Shown here: piece by piece, positions 8,323 through 16,828 of the stretch
Numbering within the stretch: the first letter of the stretch is position 1
Layout of the letters: each line of letters begins with the position of its first letter
NCBI GenBank assembly: GCA_039978895.1
Contig: JBDWAL010000059.1
Location: 1 to 64,000, forward strand
DNA: 64,000 bases
Origin: Aliishimia sp039978895
GTDB lineage: Bacteria; Pseudomonadota; Alphaproteobacteria; Rhodobacterales; Rhodobacteraceae
Direction of reading: 5' to 3'
The notes under the pieces: model-generated
Told to the model about the DNA's origin: nothing
Seen by the model: the letters and a program-made list of their open reading frames with translations, nothing else
The model's database searches: none
Program-made: the position numbers and the translations under genes

Positions 8323-9389
8323 CACTCGTTCACGCCTTCGCTGCAGGTGATGCGCGCGCGTCGCAAGCGTTTGGACGTAGCGCAGATGCGGCGCTACAAT
8401 GGCACGCGCTTCCGCAGCATTTCCAACTGGAAAACGGCGCGGAGGTTTTGAATGGAAAACTTGCCTACGAGACATGGGGTGATCCCAAAAGCTCTAAGAG
8501 CGGGGTCACGTTAATCTTTGCAGGCATGTCGTCAGGGTGCCATGTGACAAGTTCTGCTCGCGATAGTAGCCCGGGCTGGTGGGAAGATGCGGTTGGTGTC
8601 GGACGTCCGCTGACATCAGATGAGCATTTTATAATCTGTGTCAGCAATCTTGGCAGCTGCTTTGGCTCGACCGGTCCTGCTTGTGTGGATGCCAAGACGG
8701 GCCAAACTTACGGAAGTTCATTCCCTGAAATAACAATTGGCGATCAAGCGAGGGCAGTGGTCCATCTTCTGGAAGACCAAGGCTTTGACCGTTTGAATGC
8801 AGTTATTGGTCTTTCCATGGGGGGAATGTTGGCCTTAGCGTTGCTTGAAGAATATTCCGGACAGATAGACAACTTCATTAACGTATCATCTGCGCTGCGT
8901 TCGTCACCGCATGCAAAAATTTGGCGGCAAGCACAGGTGGAAATGGTCAAGAGCGATGGCGACTGGAACTCTGACACTCGAAGGCCACCCATTGAGGGCC
9001 TTCAAAAAGCGCGTCGTCTGGCTTTAGCAACATACACGGCGTCGGCTGGATTGGAAAAACTTGGCGCTGGATTAGATGCATTCGTTGATCGCAAAGCTCA
9101 AGAATTCGCATGGAAATTTGATGCCTATAGTTTCGTTCGTCTGGCCGAAGCGCAGAATGCCTTTGAATTTTCGGGCAAAGTCAGAACGAAGCCGCATCGA
9201 GCGCTGGTGATGGGGACGGATACAGATATCCTGTGTCCTGATTATCAACAGTCAGAGTTGGAAACATGTCTACGTGAACTTGGAACCGACACCCGTTTAG
9301 AGATCATGGAGTCTAGTAATGGGCATGACGCTTTTTTACGAGAACAACATCGTTTTGCGTCCCGTATCGCTGAGTTCTTGTCCCAATGA
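8319..9389 (+). CDS. MetX-like alpha/beta-hydrolase acyltransferase
   Basis: 356 residues from a GTG at 8319 that overlaps the permease stop; the reading frame is open farther upstream but that region lies inside the permease gene. It is a homoserine O-acyltransferase (MetX) homologue: LAYETWGD, SPGWWEDAVG, the LGSCFGSTGPA block and TGQTYGSSFPEITIGD are all family signatures. The nucleophile serine lies in GLSMGGM (S166), the catalytic aspartate is probably in TDTDILCPD and the histidine in SNGHDAF. MetX enzymes move an acyl group from CoA to the hydroxyl of homoserine or serine. No methionine genes are nearby, so here it may O-acylate, or make an ester or amide with, the cluster's intermediate. 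It is the last gene of the operon; the next gene faces it. Confidence 0.75.
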   Translation: MTLVHAFAAGDARASQAFGRSADAALQWHALPQHFQLENGAEVLNGKLAYETWGDPKSSKSGVTLIFAGMSSGCHVTSSARDSSPGWWEDAVGVGRPLTSDEHFIICVSNLGSCFGSTGPACVDAKTGQTYGSSFPEITIGDQARAVVHLLEDQGFDRLNAVIGLSMGGMLALALLEEYSGQIDNFINVSSALRSSPHAKIWRQAQVEMVKSDGDWNSDTRRPPIEGLQKARRLALATYTASAGLEKLGAGLDAFVDRKAQEFAWKFDAYSFVRLAEAQNAFEFSGKVRTKPHRALVMGTDTDILCPDYQQSELETCLRELGTDTRLEIMESSNGHDAFLREQHRFASRIAEFLSQ

Positions 9390-9532
9390 CCGCCAAACCG
9401 GCTGAGGTCTTGCAACAAAGTGTGCAACATTTGGAACAAGAGCGCCAATAACATGAAAAGCCAACTGGGCGCGGTCACGAAGGAAAATACGATCATGACC
9501 GCTTGTTTTAACCTGCGCGGCGTCAAGGCATT

Positions 9533-12500
9533 TTAGCTGCCCTTCGTTTTTAAGTCGTCAAGCGCGATGTTTATCTGCCCCATGTGTTTCTTGACCGCGG
9601 TTTCTTTCACAGTCCCATATCCGCGAAACTCGAGCGGTGCTCGCAGAATCGTGGCGACTTTTTCTGTGTTTGTTGCTGTCAGAAGTGGCGGTAACGTCTT
9701 CAAAACTGTCTCGAACCATTCAATAAGCGCGCGTTCTTCTTTACGCTCCTGAGTGTAACCAAAGAGATCAAAGTGTGTGCCGCGCACCCCTTTCATGCGT
9801 GCTAACGTTCGAAAGAGTGGCGTCAGCCATGATCCGAACTGACGCTTCAACGGCCTACCTCGCGCGTCTTTTTTTCTTGATAGAATAGGGGGCGCAAGAT
9901 GGTAATTTACTTTGAAACCGTCTTCAAATTCCGCAGCTAACATATCCGTAAAGTCGGTTTTACTGTGCAGCCGCGCGACTTCGTACTCGTCCTTGAAAGC
10001 CATCAATTTGAAGAGCGATTTCGCTGCGATCGAGGTCATTTCGTCGGCTTGCTGCGTCGGTAGCGATGCCCGAAACTGGGCAAGCGATTGGCGGTAACGC
10101 TCCGCGTATTTGATGTTTTGATAATCGACAAGAAAGTCAGCGTTTCGCGCGATTAAGTCATCAAGACCAGGCGCCTTTAAGTTGGGTTGTTGTGGCAGAA
10201 CGGCGTCTGGGTCGACGACCAAAACGCGGCCTAGATCAAAAGCGCGGCCATTTTTTTCACAAGCAACACCATTCAATTCAATTGCTTGTTTTAGTGCGGT
10301 GTCACTGACTGGAACTAAACCCTTTTGCCACGCATAGCCCAGCATCATGACGTTCGCGAAAACGCTGTCACCGAGAAGTTGTTCGGCCAACGCATTGGCG
10401 TCAAAGCTCCAGACACCATCTTCCCCAACGCTTTTGCGAATGGCGACTTCGCGCTGATCGGCGTTCAATTGTGCATCACGGTGCAGGACCAAATCACCAG
10501 TGGGCATCTGCGCCGTATTCAATACGATTTTTGTGCCCTTGCGGTAATATGCAGATGCACGAGGTGCAGAAGAGGCAACGATATCGCAAGCGATTACGGC
10601 TTTGGCCGACCCTTGATCTGTGCGCACTTGATTTATCGAATTCGGGTGTTCGCCTAATCGGATGTAACTCAGGACGGTTCCGAATTTCTGCGCGAACCCT
10701 GTGAAGTCGAGAACACTTGCGCCTTTTCCTTCAAGATGGGCTGCCATGGTGATCAACGCACCGACTGTCACAACGCCCGTGCCGCCAACGCCTGTGACCA
10801 ACAAATCAAATGGCGTGTCGAGTGCGGGCAGGGTTGGATGTGGGGCGGTTGCCAAAAGCGCATCTATTTCTAGCGCGGCGCCTTTCTTTTTTCGTCTCAC
10901 CGCGCCCTCGACGGTTACAAAACTAGGGCAGAATCCGTTCAAACAAGAGAAATCCTTGTTACACGATGACAAATTCACTTTGCGCTTTCGTCCGAATTCC
11001 GTTTCTAACGGTTCAATGCTCAAGCAGTTGCTTTCAATCGAGCAGTCGCCGCAACCTTCGCACACAGCAGGGTTGATGAAGGCAAATCGTTTTGGGTCTT
11101 CCAGCTTGTTGCGCTTGCGGCGGCGGCGTTTTTCTGTGGCGCAAGTTTGCTCGTAAATCAGAACTGTAACGCCCGAAATATCACGTAATTCACGTTGGAC
11201 GAGATCCATATCTTCACGAGAATGGAAGCTGGTGCCGGACGGAAAGTCAGAATGCGTGAATTTTGTGATGTCATCCGAAACCAACGCTATGCGGTCGACC
11301 CCTTCGGCTCGACAGCTTTGGGCAATGCCGATCACGCTGACAGGGCCATCGACTGGCTGACCACCGGTCATCGCGACCGCGTCATTGAAGAGGATTTTAT
11401 AGGTAATGTTTGCTCGGCCGGCGACGGCCTGCCTGATAGCCAATGAACCAGAGTGATACCAAGTGCCTTCACCGAGATTCTGGAAAATGTGCTTACCGCC
11501 ATTGAACTTGGATATCGCAACATGAGGAACGCCTTCGCCGCCCATTTGAGCGTAACCATGCGTGTCGCGGTCCATCCAACTGGCCATCACATGGCATCCA
11601 ATCCCAGACGCCGCCTTGCTGCCAGCGGGAACCTTCGTTGATGTATTGTGCGGGCAACCCGAACAGAAATAGGGTGTGCGTGTGGCGCCCTTGATGTTCA
11701 AGAGGGCGGGTGGTTGGTCTGTTAAAGCGCGCGCCTTTTCCAGCAGAGCTTCGTCTGGGAAGAAGGGGGCCAGTCTTTCGGCCACCACGGGAACCAAAGC
11801 CAGCGGGCTAAGTTCCCCGGTCCATGGGAGCAAAGGATCGCCAGCTGCACGATGTTTTCCGACCATCTTTTCTGGTTTGTCACCGGGCCAGTCGTAAAAA
11901 TACTCTTTGAACTGACTTTCAATGATGCCACGCTTTTCTTCGATGACGAGTACTTCTTTCTTGCCTCGCACAAAAGCCAATGCATCACGTCGTGCCAAAG
12001 GCCAGACCATACCAACTTTATAGATGTCGATGCCCAAACGACGACAGGCCGCTTCGTCTAGCCCGAGCAACCGCAAGGCCTCCATCAAGTCCAAATGCCC
12101 TTTGCCAGTCGTGACAATGCCAAAGGTTGCGTTTGTCGTGTCGTAAATCCGTCGGTCGATTGGGTTGGCTTCAACGAAAGCTTCAACCGCGCTGAGTTTA
12201 AACGTCATCCGTGTTTCGATTTCCGGGCTAGGGAGATCTGCACTTCGCACGTGCAAGCCACCCAGCGGAATGTCGATTTTGGGCAAGTCAAACGCGCGGT
12301 CAGGTTGCAATTCAACCGATTGGCCACTTTCAACCGTCTCTGAGATCGCCTTGAAACCGACCCATGTGCCTGAAAACCTGCTTAACGCAAAACCGTATGC
12401 GCCAAAACTTAGGTACTCGGCGACATTGGCTGGATTTAGGGTTGGCATGAACCACGTCATAAATGCGACGTCCGACTGATGCGGCATGGAAGACGAAACG

Positions 12501-12991
12501 CAACCATGGTCATCACCTGCAACAACCAAAACGCCGCCTTTGGGGGAGGTTCCGTAAGCGTTTCCGTGCCGCAGTGCGTCCCCAGAGCGATCTACGCCCG
12601 GGCCTTTCCCATACCACATGGAAAAAACGCCCTCGACGTCGCAGGCTGGATCAAGTGTCGCTTGCTGTGACCCAAGAACCGCCGTTGCTCCAAGGTCTTC
12701 ATTCACAGCCGGTAAGAAGGTGATGGCTTCTGCATCTATTTGCGCATTCGCACGCCACAATTCTTGATCAAGTGCACCTAAAGGTGAGCCACGATACCCA
12801 GAGATAAAGCCCGCAGTTTTCGATTCCGCGATGCGGTCTCGGCGGGCTTGATCCAACATGATACGGACCAACGCTTGCGTTCCGGTTAAAAACACGCGTC
12901 CCGCTGATCGTGCGTAACGGTCAGACAGTGCATAAGTATCAAATTGGTGGGCTTGGTCGTTCACGGTGGAATCCTTGGCTGTTTTGATCAT
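9533..12991 (-). CDS. Indolepyruvate ferredoxin oxidoreductase, fused subunits
   Basis: 1152 residues. It decarboxylates aryl pyruvates (from Trp, Phe, Tyr) or other branched 2-oxo acids to acyl-CoA, reducing ferredoxin. Domains in order: pyrimidine and thiamine-diphosphate parts (about 1-600, with GEGTWYHSGSLAIRQ and FNDAVAMTGGQP), a 4Fe-4S region around 630-690 with CEGCGDCSIESNC and the nearby CNKDFSCLNGFC, then the gamma-subunit-like domain (VTGVGGTGVVTVGAL, about 720-900) and a C-terminal DUF6537-like part. Archaeal enzymes are split into IorA and IorB; the long fused form is the one common in alphaproteobacteria. It lies divergent from an Lrp-type regulator with 104 bases between the starts, which suggests that the regulator controls it in response to amino acids. 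The start ATG is at 12989-12991; no strong ribosome binding site is seen. Confidence 0.92.
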   Translation of the reverse strand: MIKTAKDSTVNDQAHQFDTYALSDRYARSAGRVFLTGTQALVRIMLDQARRDRIAESKTAGFISGYRGSPLGALDQELWRANAQIDAEAITFLPAVNEDLGATAVLGSQQATLDPACDVEGVFSMWYGKGPGVDRSGDALRHGNAYGTSPKGGVLVVAGDDHGCVSSSMPHQSDVAFMTWFMPTLNPANVAEYLSFGAYGFALSRFSGTWVGFKAISETVESGQSVELQPDRAFDLPKIDIPLGGLHVRSADLPSPEIETRMTFKLSAVEAFVEANPIDRRIYDTTNATFGIVTTGKGHLDLMEALRLLGLDEAACRRLGIDIYKVGMVWPLARRDALAFVRGKKEVLVIEEKRGIIESQFKEYFYDWPGDKPEKMVGKHRAAGDPLLPWTGELSPLALVPVVAERLAPFFPDEALLEKARALTDQPPALLNIKGATRTPYFCSGCPHNTSTKVPAGSKAASGIGCHVMASWMDRDTHGYAQMGGEGVPHVAISKFNGGKHIFQNLGEGTWYHSGSLAIRQAVAGRANITYKILFNDAVAMTGGQPVDGPVSVIGIAQSCRAEGVDRIALVSDDITKFTHSDFPSGTSFHSREDMDLVQRELRDISGVTVLIYEQTCATEKRRRRKRNKLEDPKRFAFINPAVCEGCGDCSIESNCLSIEPLETEFGRKRKVNLSSCNKDFSCLNGFCPSFVTVEGAVRRKKKGAALEIDALLATAPHPTLPALDTPFDLLVTGVGGTGVVTVGALITMAAHLEGKGASVLDFTGFAQKFGTVLSYIRLGEHPNSINQVRTDQGSAKAVIACDIVASSAPRASAYYRKGTKIVLNTAQMPTGDLVLHRDAQLNADQREVAIRKSVGEDGVWSFDANALAEQLLGDSVFANVMMLGYAWQKGLVPVSDTALKQAIELNGVACEKNGRAFDLGRVLVVDPDAVLPQQPNLKAPGLDDLIARNADFLVDYQNIKYAERYRQSLAQFRASLPTQQADEMTSIAAKSLFKLMAFKDEYEVARLHSKTDFTDMLAAEFEDGFKVNYHLAPPILSRKKDARGRPLKRQFGSWLTPLFRTLARMKGVRGTHFDLFGYTQERKEERALIEWFETVLKTLPPLLTATNTEKVATILRAPLEFRGYGTVKETAVKKHMGQINIALDDLKTKGS

Positions 12992-13095
12992 TTTACACCA
13001 AGGGAGTTGAAATTTTTGGCCAATAATTATTGCATTTTGCCAGATAGTTGGTTCATTCTTCCGATAGGTTGGAACTATTTGGAGACTTTACCCAC

Positions 13096-13554
13096 GTGAT
13101 CTTGGATGCAAAAGACAAACAGATCTTGACGTTGTTGCAACGCGATTGCCGCATTTCGAATGCCGACCTTGCGGATCATATAGGAATGTCAGCTTCCGCG
13201 TGTTGGCGTAAAACCCGAGCACTTGAAGACGTTGGCGTAATAGAAGGCTACCGCGCAACAGTTTCGCCAAAGGCGGTTGGTCTCACATTTCAAGCACTGG
13301 TTCATGTCCAATTGAAGCGGCACAATCCTGAACATCTCGTTGAGTTTATGACCGCTGTCGAAGGGCGTTCGGAAATTCTTGATTGTTTTGCCACGACGGG
13401 GCAGGCGGACTACCACTTGCGCATTTTATGCCGCGACATCGAACGTTATAATGCGTTCTTAGAAGATTTTCTGTTCCGTTTGCCAGCTGTAGAAAGCGCA
13501 CAAACCAACGTTATTTTACGCGAAATCAAACGTAGCCAAAGCACACCTTTATGA
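13096..13554 (+). CDS. Lrp/AsnC-family transcriptional regulator
   Basis: 152 residues from the GTG at 13096, which has GGAG 12 bases upstream and gives the standard Lrp N-terminus (MILDAKDKQILTLLQ). A helix-turn-helix occupies about residues 15-55 (RISNADLADHIGMSASACWR) and a ligand-binding RAM domain the rest (DYHLRILCRDIERYNAF). Lrp-type proteins sense amino acids. Placement head to head with the indolepyruvate oxidoreductase points to local control of aromatic or branched-chain amino acid breakdown. A longer frame to 13048 exists but begins with a non-ATG codon and adds sequence without homology. Confidence 0.88.
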   Translation: MILDAKDKQILTLLQRDCRISNADLADHIGMSASACWRKTRALEDVGVIEGYRATVSPKAVGLTFQALVHVQLKRHNPEHLVEFMTAVEGRSEILDCFATTGQADYHLRILCRDIERYNAFLEDFLFRLPAVESAQTNVILREIKRSQSTPL

Positions 13555-13748
13555 GGTGAGTAGGCCCGCAGAATGAAAGTCGTAATCATGTGAGGTGCCG
13601 TGCGTATGACGGCTCTTTTGGCTTCATTTGGCAGCGGCATACCTCAGCTTAGTCGTGATATTCTTGCACGCAAACTGCGTCAGATACATGAACTTCAGAC
13701 GGCTTCATGTGCCGTAATTTAAATCTGCTTTCTTTGAGTTTGTTTCAT

Positions 13749-13967
13749 ATGCAGATCGATTCCCGTGGCAACCGCGCAAGCGATGAAAGTCGGTGCTATG
13801 ATGATGCGATTGGCAAAGTTGAATCCGATGTGGTTGGCGAAATTTTCGTTGATGAAGCAACAGGTTGGTTTATTTTTGATTTTGAACAACATGTTATGTG
13901 GTTGGCTGATCTTGTTGACAAATACAGGCACCTGTTAAGCGAAGTGCAACACCTTGCGCCGTATTAG
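13749..13967 (+). CDS. Small hypothetical protein before the chemoreceptor
   Basis: 72 residues from an ATG at 13749 (MQIDSRGNRASDESR at the start). The middle is hydrophobic and acidic (GWFIFDFEQHVMWLADLVD). Not recognised. No ribosome binding site is evident, and the frame could be chance, but codon choice resembles the neighbours and nothing else fills 13555-14049. It ends before the chemoreceptor start preferred here. Confidence 0.3.
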   Translation: MQIDSRGNRASDESRCYDDAIGKVESDVVGEIFVDEATGWFIFDFEQHVMWLADLVDKYRHLLSEVQHLAPY

Positions 13968-14049
13968 TTTGCGTAAGTGGCCGCTTGCAGGAAACAATTG
14001 TTTTGCGCTCTGGCCGTTGGAAAATGTCAAAGGGATGCTTCGAAGTATT

Positions 14050-16614
14050 ATGCGAAATGTAAACTCTCTCTTCTTCAAGACCCTCGCCATTGTGTTTGGA
14101 TGCGTAATGGTGACGATCTCGTCCCTGGAAGTCATGTCCTATTCAAATATTCGGCCATCCTCCGAGCATGCGGTGGCAAACAAAGCGGCCTCTGTGACCA
14201 ACTTGATTTCGATGCAAATCGGAGGGTCGGTAAAATTCGGCAACGTTGCGGCAATCGAAGAAATCGTCAAAAGTGCGGCGACGTCTATCGATGAAGCTTG
14301 GCTGGGTGCTCTTATCACCAATGCTTCAGGCAAGAAATTGATGATGTCCGCAAGCCTTGGTGAAGTTGCTCCGGAGGAATGGAGCGAACTTGTTCAAACC
14401 GTTTTAGAAACTGGCGTGCCTGTCTTTAACGAGAATGGTTTGCTTGTTGCGCATCCTATTTTCTTTGGCGACAGCGCTGAAGCGGTGGGGGTAGTCGTTT
14501 CGACCTGGTCGGCTGCACCGATGATAGCGACAGCGACAGAAAGTTGGACGCAAGCCTTGATTTGGTCGGTCTTGATTTTCTTTTTTGCAACGATTGTTGC
14601 CGGTATTGTCATTCGCAGGATCATTTCAGCGCCGCTTGTCAGCTTGGAAACGGCAGTGAGCGAAGTCGCCGGTGGTAGTTATGATATCACCGTTCCACAC
14701 AGCAATCGCGGGGATGAGATCGGTCAAATTGCGCGGCGATTGGAAGATTTTCGTTCGCAACTTAAATTGGGTGCGAAAGTTGCAGAAGATAGTGCTTATC
14801 AAAGCGCTGCATTCGCAGGATCTACAGCCGCAATGTTGGTCGTAAACCGAGATTTCGAAGTGATCTACTGTAACCCAGCATGCATATGTTTCTTCGAAAG
14901 TTTCGAAGGTTCGTTAGCTTCAGCGTGGAAAAATATGACACCAAGCCAACCAGTTGGAGCATCCCTGATGGATGTGCCTCTATTGGCGGAGCAGATAAAA
15001 GATATCCGTGAACGTGAAACAGAAGCGATGCCGCAGTTTGTTACCCTACCTTTTGGTGAGTCGCGTATCCGTGTCAAATTTAATGCGGCTCTTGATGCTG
15101 ATGGGGTGATGTCTGGCGCCGTTGTAGAATGGAGCGATCGAACTGCGGCGATCCAAAACACGGCGCTTGTTGAAGCTATCGATTCCGCGCAGATGCGCGC
15201 GGAATTTTCAGCCAACGGTGTTTTGTTGTCTGCTAATGAGAACTTCTTGTCTTCCTTAAATAAAAGTGAAGCCGACCTAAGCACGCTCAAATTTGGAAAG
15301 CTGTTTATTCCTCACGGATCTGTGGATGAACAACCGTTGAAACAAGAAGCAGTTTCAGGCCGTTTCTTGTTTGCTCGTGAAGGTTCTGAACAAACCTGCG
15401 TGACAGATGGTAGTTTTGTTGCCGTCAAAGGATTGGACGGGCAAACTGAAAAGAACGTTTTCGTTGGAATGGACGTTACCAAGGCGGCAATGGAGCGGCA
15501 ATCGGCAGAGAAAGAACGTCTTGTAGACGCGGAAAGCCAACAAAGAGTCGTAGATGCTTTAGGTAATGCGCTTACAGAGCTGTCTTCGGGTGATCTGACA
15601 TCGAAAATTGTATCAGATTTTCCCTCCACATATGAAAAACTTCGTATTGATTTCAACTCTGCACTCGCGTCACTCGATACCACCATTGGAACGGTAGCAC
15701 AAAATGCTGCATCTATCCGCAGTGAAACATCCGAAATCACTACGGCGGCAGATGATTTGTCACGTCGTACCGAACGACAAGCTGCAACGCTGGAAGAAAC
15801 AGCTGCGGCGCTTGATGAGTTGACAAGTTCCGTCCGCTCGGCAGCAGAGGGCGCTCAAGGAGCAAGTGAAAAGGCCCACGCGGCACAAACACGTGCCGAA
15901 GAAGGCGGCAGTGTCGCGAAGCAGGCGGTCACCGCGATGGATGGAATTAAATCATCGTCTCAAGAGATATCGAAGATTACGAGCGTGATCGATGATATTG
16001 CGTTTCAAACTAACTTATTGGCGTTAAATGCCGGGGTTGAGGCGGCAAGAGCTGGTGAAGCTGGTCGAGGATTTGCTGTTGTGGCAACCGAAGTCCGGGC
16101 TTTGGCACAAAGATCGTCCGACGCCGCACGAGAGATTAATGAACTGATTTCGACAAGTGAAGAACAAGTCAATTCTGGCGTGGAACTTGTCGACAAAACA
16201 GGCTCGTCACTGGCTGCCATCGTAAGTTCGATTTCTGAAATTTCAGATCTTGTTTCGAATATTGCTTTGTCAACGAAAGAGCAGGCTTCAGGATTGAATG
16301 AGGTTAATTCTGCGGTTAACGAACTCGATCAGGTTACTCAACAAAACGCAGCGATGTTCGAAGAAACGACTGCTGCCAGCCATGCTCTTACTTCGGAAAC
16401 CGATGCTTTGGCTGAAGCAATTTCACAATTTAAAATTGGTGCGACGTTTGAAACACCGCCAACAAAAAAGACTGCGTCGGTCGGATTTGCCAACGACCAG
16501 AAAGATGTAGAGCTTTCTGCACCGGCGAAATCATCTGGAACCTATGCCACTAACGGATCTGCGGCCTTGGACACCGACGTCGAAGATGACCTATCTGGTT
16601 GGGAAGATTTTTAA
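14050..16614 (+). CDS. Methyl-accepting chemotaxis protein with PAS domains
   Basis: About 854 residues from the ATG at 14050, chosen because a membrane helix then starts near residue 8; upstream ATG codons would add a polar extension. Domains in order: TM1 (about 8-28), a small periplasmic sensor, TM2 (about 169-188), HAMP with RGDEIGQIARRLEDFR, a PAS-like region starting SAAMLVVNRDFEVIYCNPAC (about 258-275), a second PAS-like region, a second HAMP-like segment near 490-540, then the signalling coiled coil with the hairpin tip DDIAFQTNLLALNAGVEAAR. The last five residues are GWEDF, close to the NWETF tether that binds CheR and CheB in enterobacterial receptors. It should report a periplasmic or redox/energy signal to CheA. 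No chemotaxis genes are adjacent, so it is an orphan receptor in this window. Confidence 0.9.
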   Translation: MRNVNSLFFKTLAIVFGCVMVTISSLEVMSYSNIRPSSEHAVANKAASVTNLISMQIGGSVKFGNVAAIEEIVKSAATSIDEAWLGALITNASGKKLMMSASLGEVAPEEWSELVQTVLETGVPVFNENGLLVAHPIFFGDSAEAVGVVVSTWSAAPMIATATESWTQALIWSVLIFFFATIVAGIVIRRIISAPLVSLETAVSEVAGGSYDITVPHSNRGDEIGQIARRLEDFRSQLKLGAKVAEDSAYQSAAFAGSTAAMLVVNRDFEVIYCNPACICFFESFEGSLASAWKNMTPSQPVGASLMDVPLLAEQIKDIRERETEAMPQFVTLPFGESRIRVKFNAALDADGVMSGAVVEWSDRTAAIQNTALVEAIDSAQMRAEFSANGVLLSANENFLSSLNKSEADLSTLKFGKLFIPHGSVDEQPLKQEAVSGRFLFAREGSEQTCVTDGSFVAVKGLDGQTEKNVFVGMDVTKAAMERQSAEKERLVDAESQQRVVDALGNALTELSSGDLTSKIVSDFPSTYEKLRIDFNSALASLDTTIGTVAQNAASIRSETSEITTAADDLSRRTERQAATLEETAAALDELTSSVRSAAEGAQGASEKAHAAQTRAEEGGSVAKQAVTAMDGIKSSSQEISKITSVIDDIAFQTNLLALNAGVEAARAGEAGRGFAVVATEVRALAQRSSDAAREINELISTSEEQVNSGVELVDKTGSSLAAIVSSISEISDLVSNIALSTKEQASGLNEVNSAVNELDQVTQQNAAMFEETTAASHALTSETDALAEAISQFKIGATFETPPTKKTASVGFANDQKDVELSAPAKSSGTYATNGSAALDTDVEDDLSGWEDF

Positions 16615-16828
16615 ATGAGTTCTGCCAGATCAAGTTGTGTTGCAACGCATCATGGAGGCCGCGATTTTTTGCCATGTAAGAGCAACAGACTGCTTTGTTC
16701 TTAGGTGCGTTTCTTTTGTGTTCAGTGTCGAAAAGAAGGCAAATGATGCGCCTTCCGCTTCATTGAAAGTGATAGAGTAACCTTGTGACCGGGTCCTATT
16801 GAAAGTGGGCGAGTGGTTCTATTTAACT

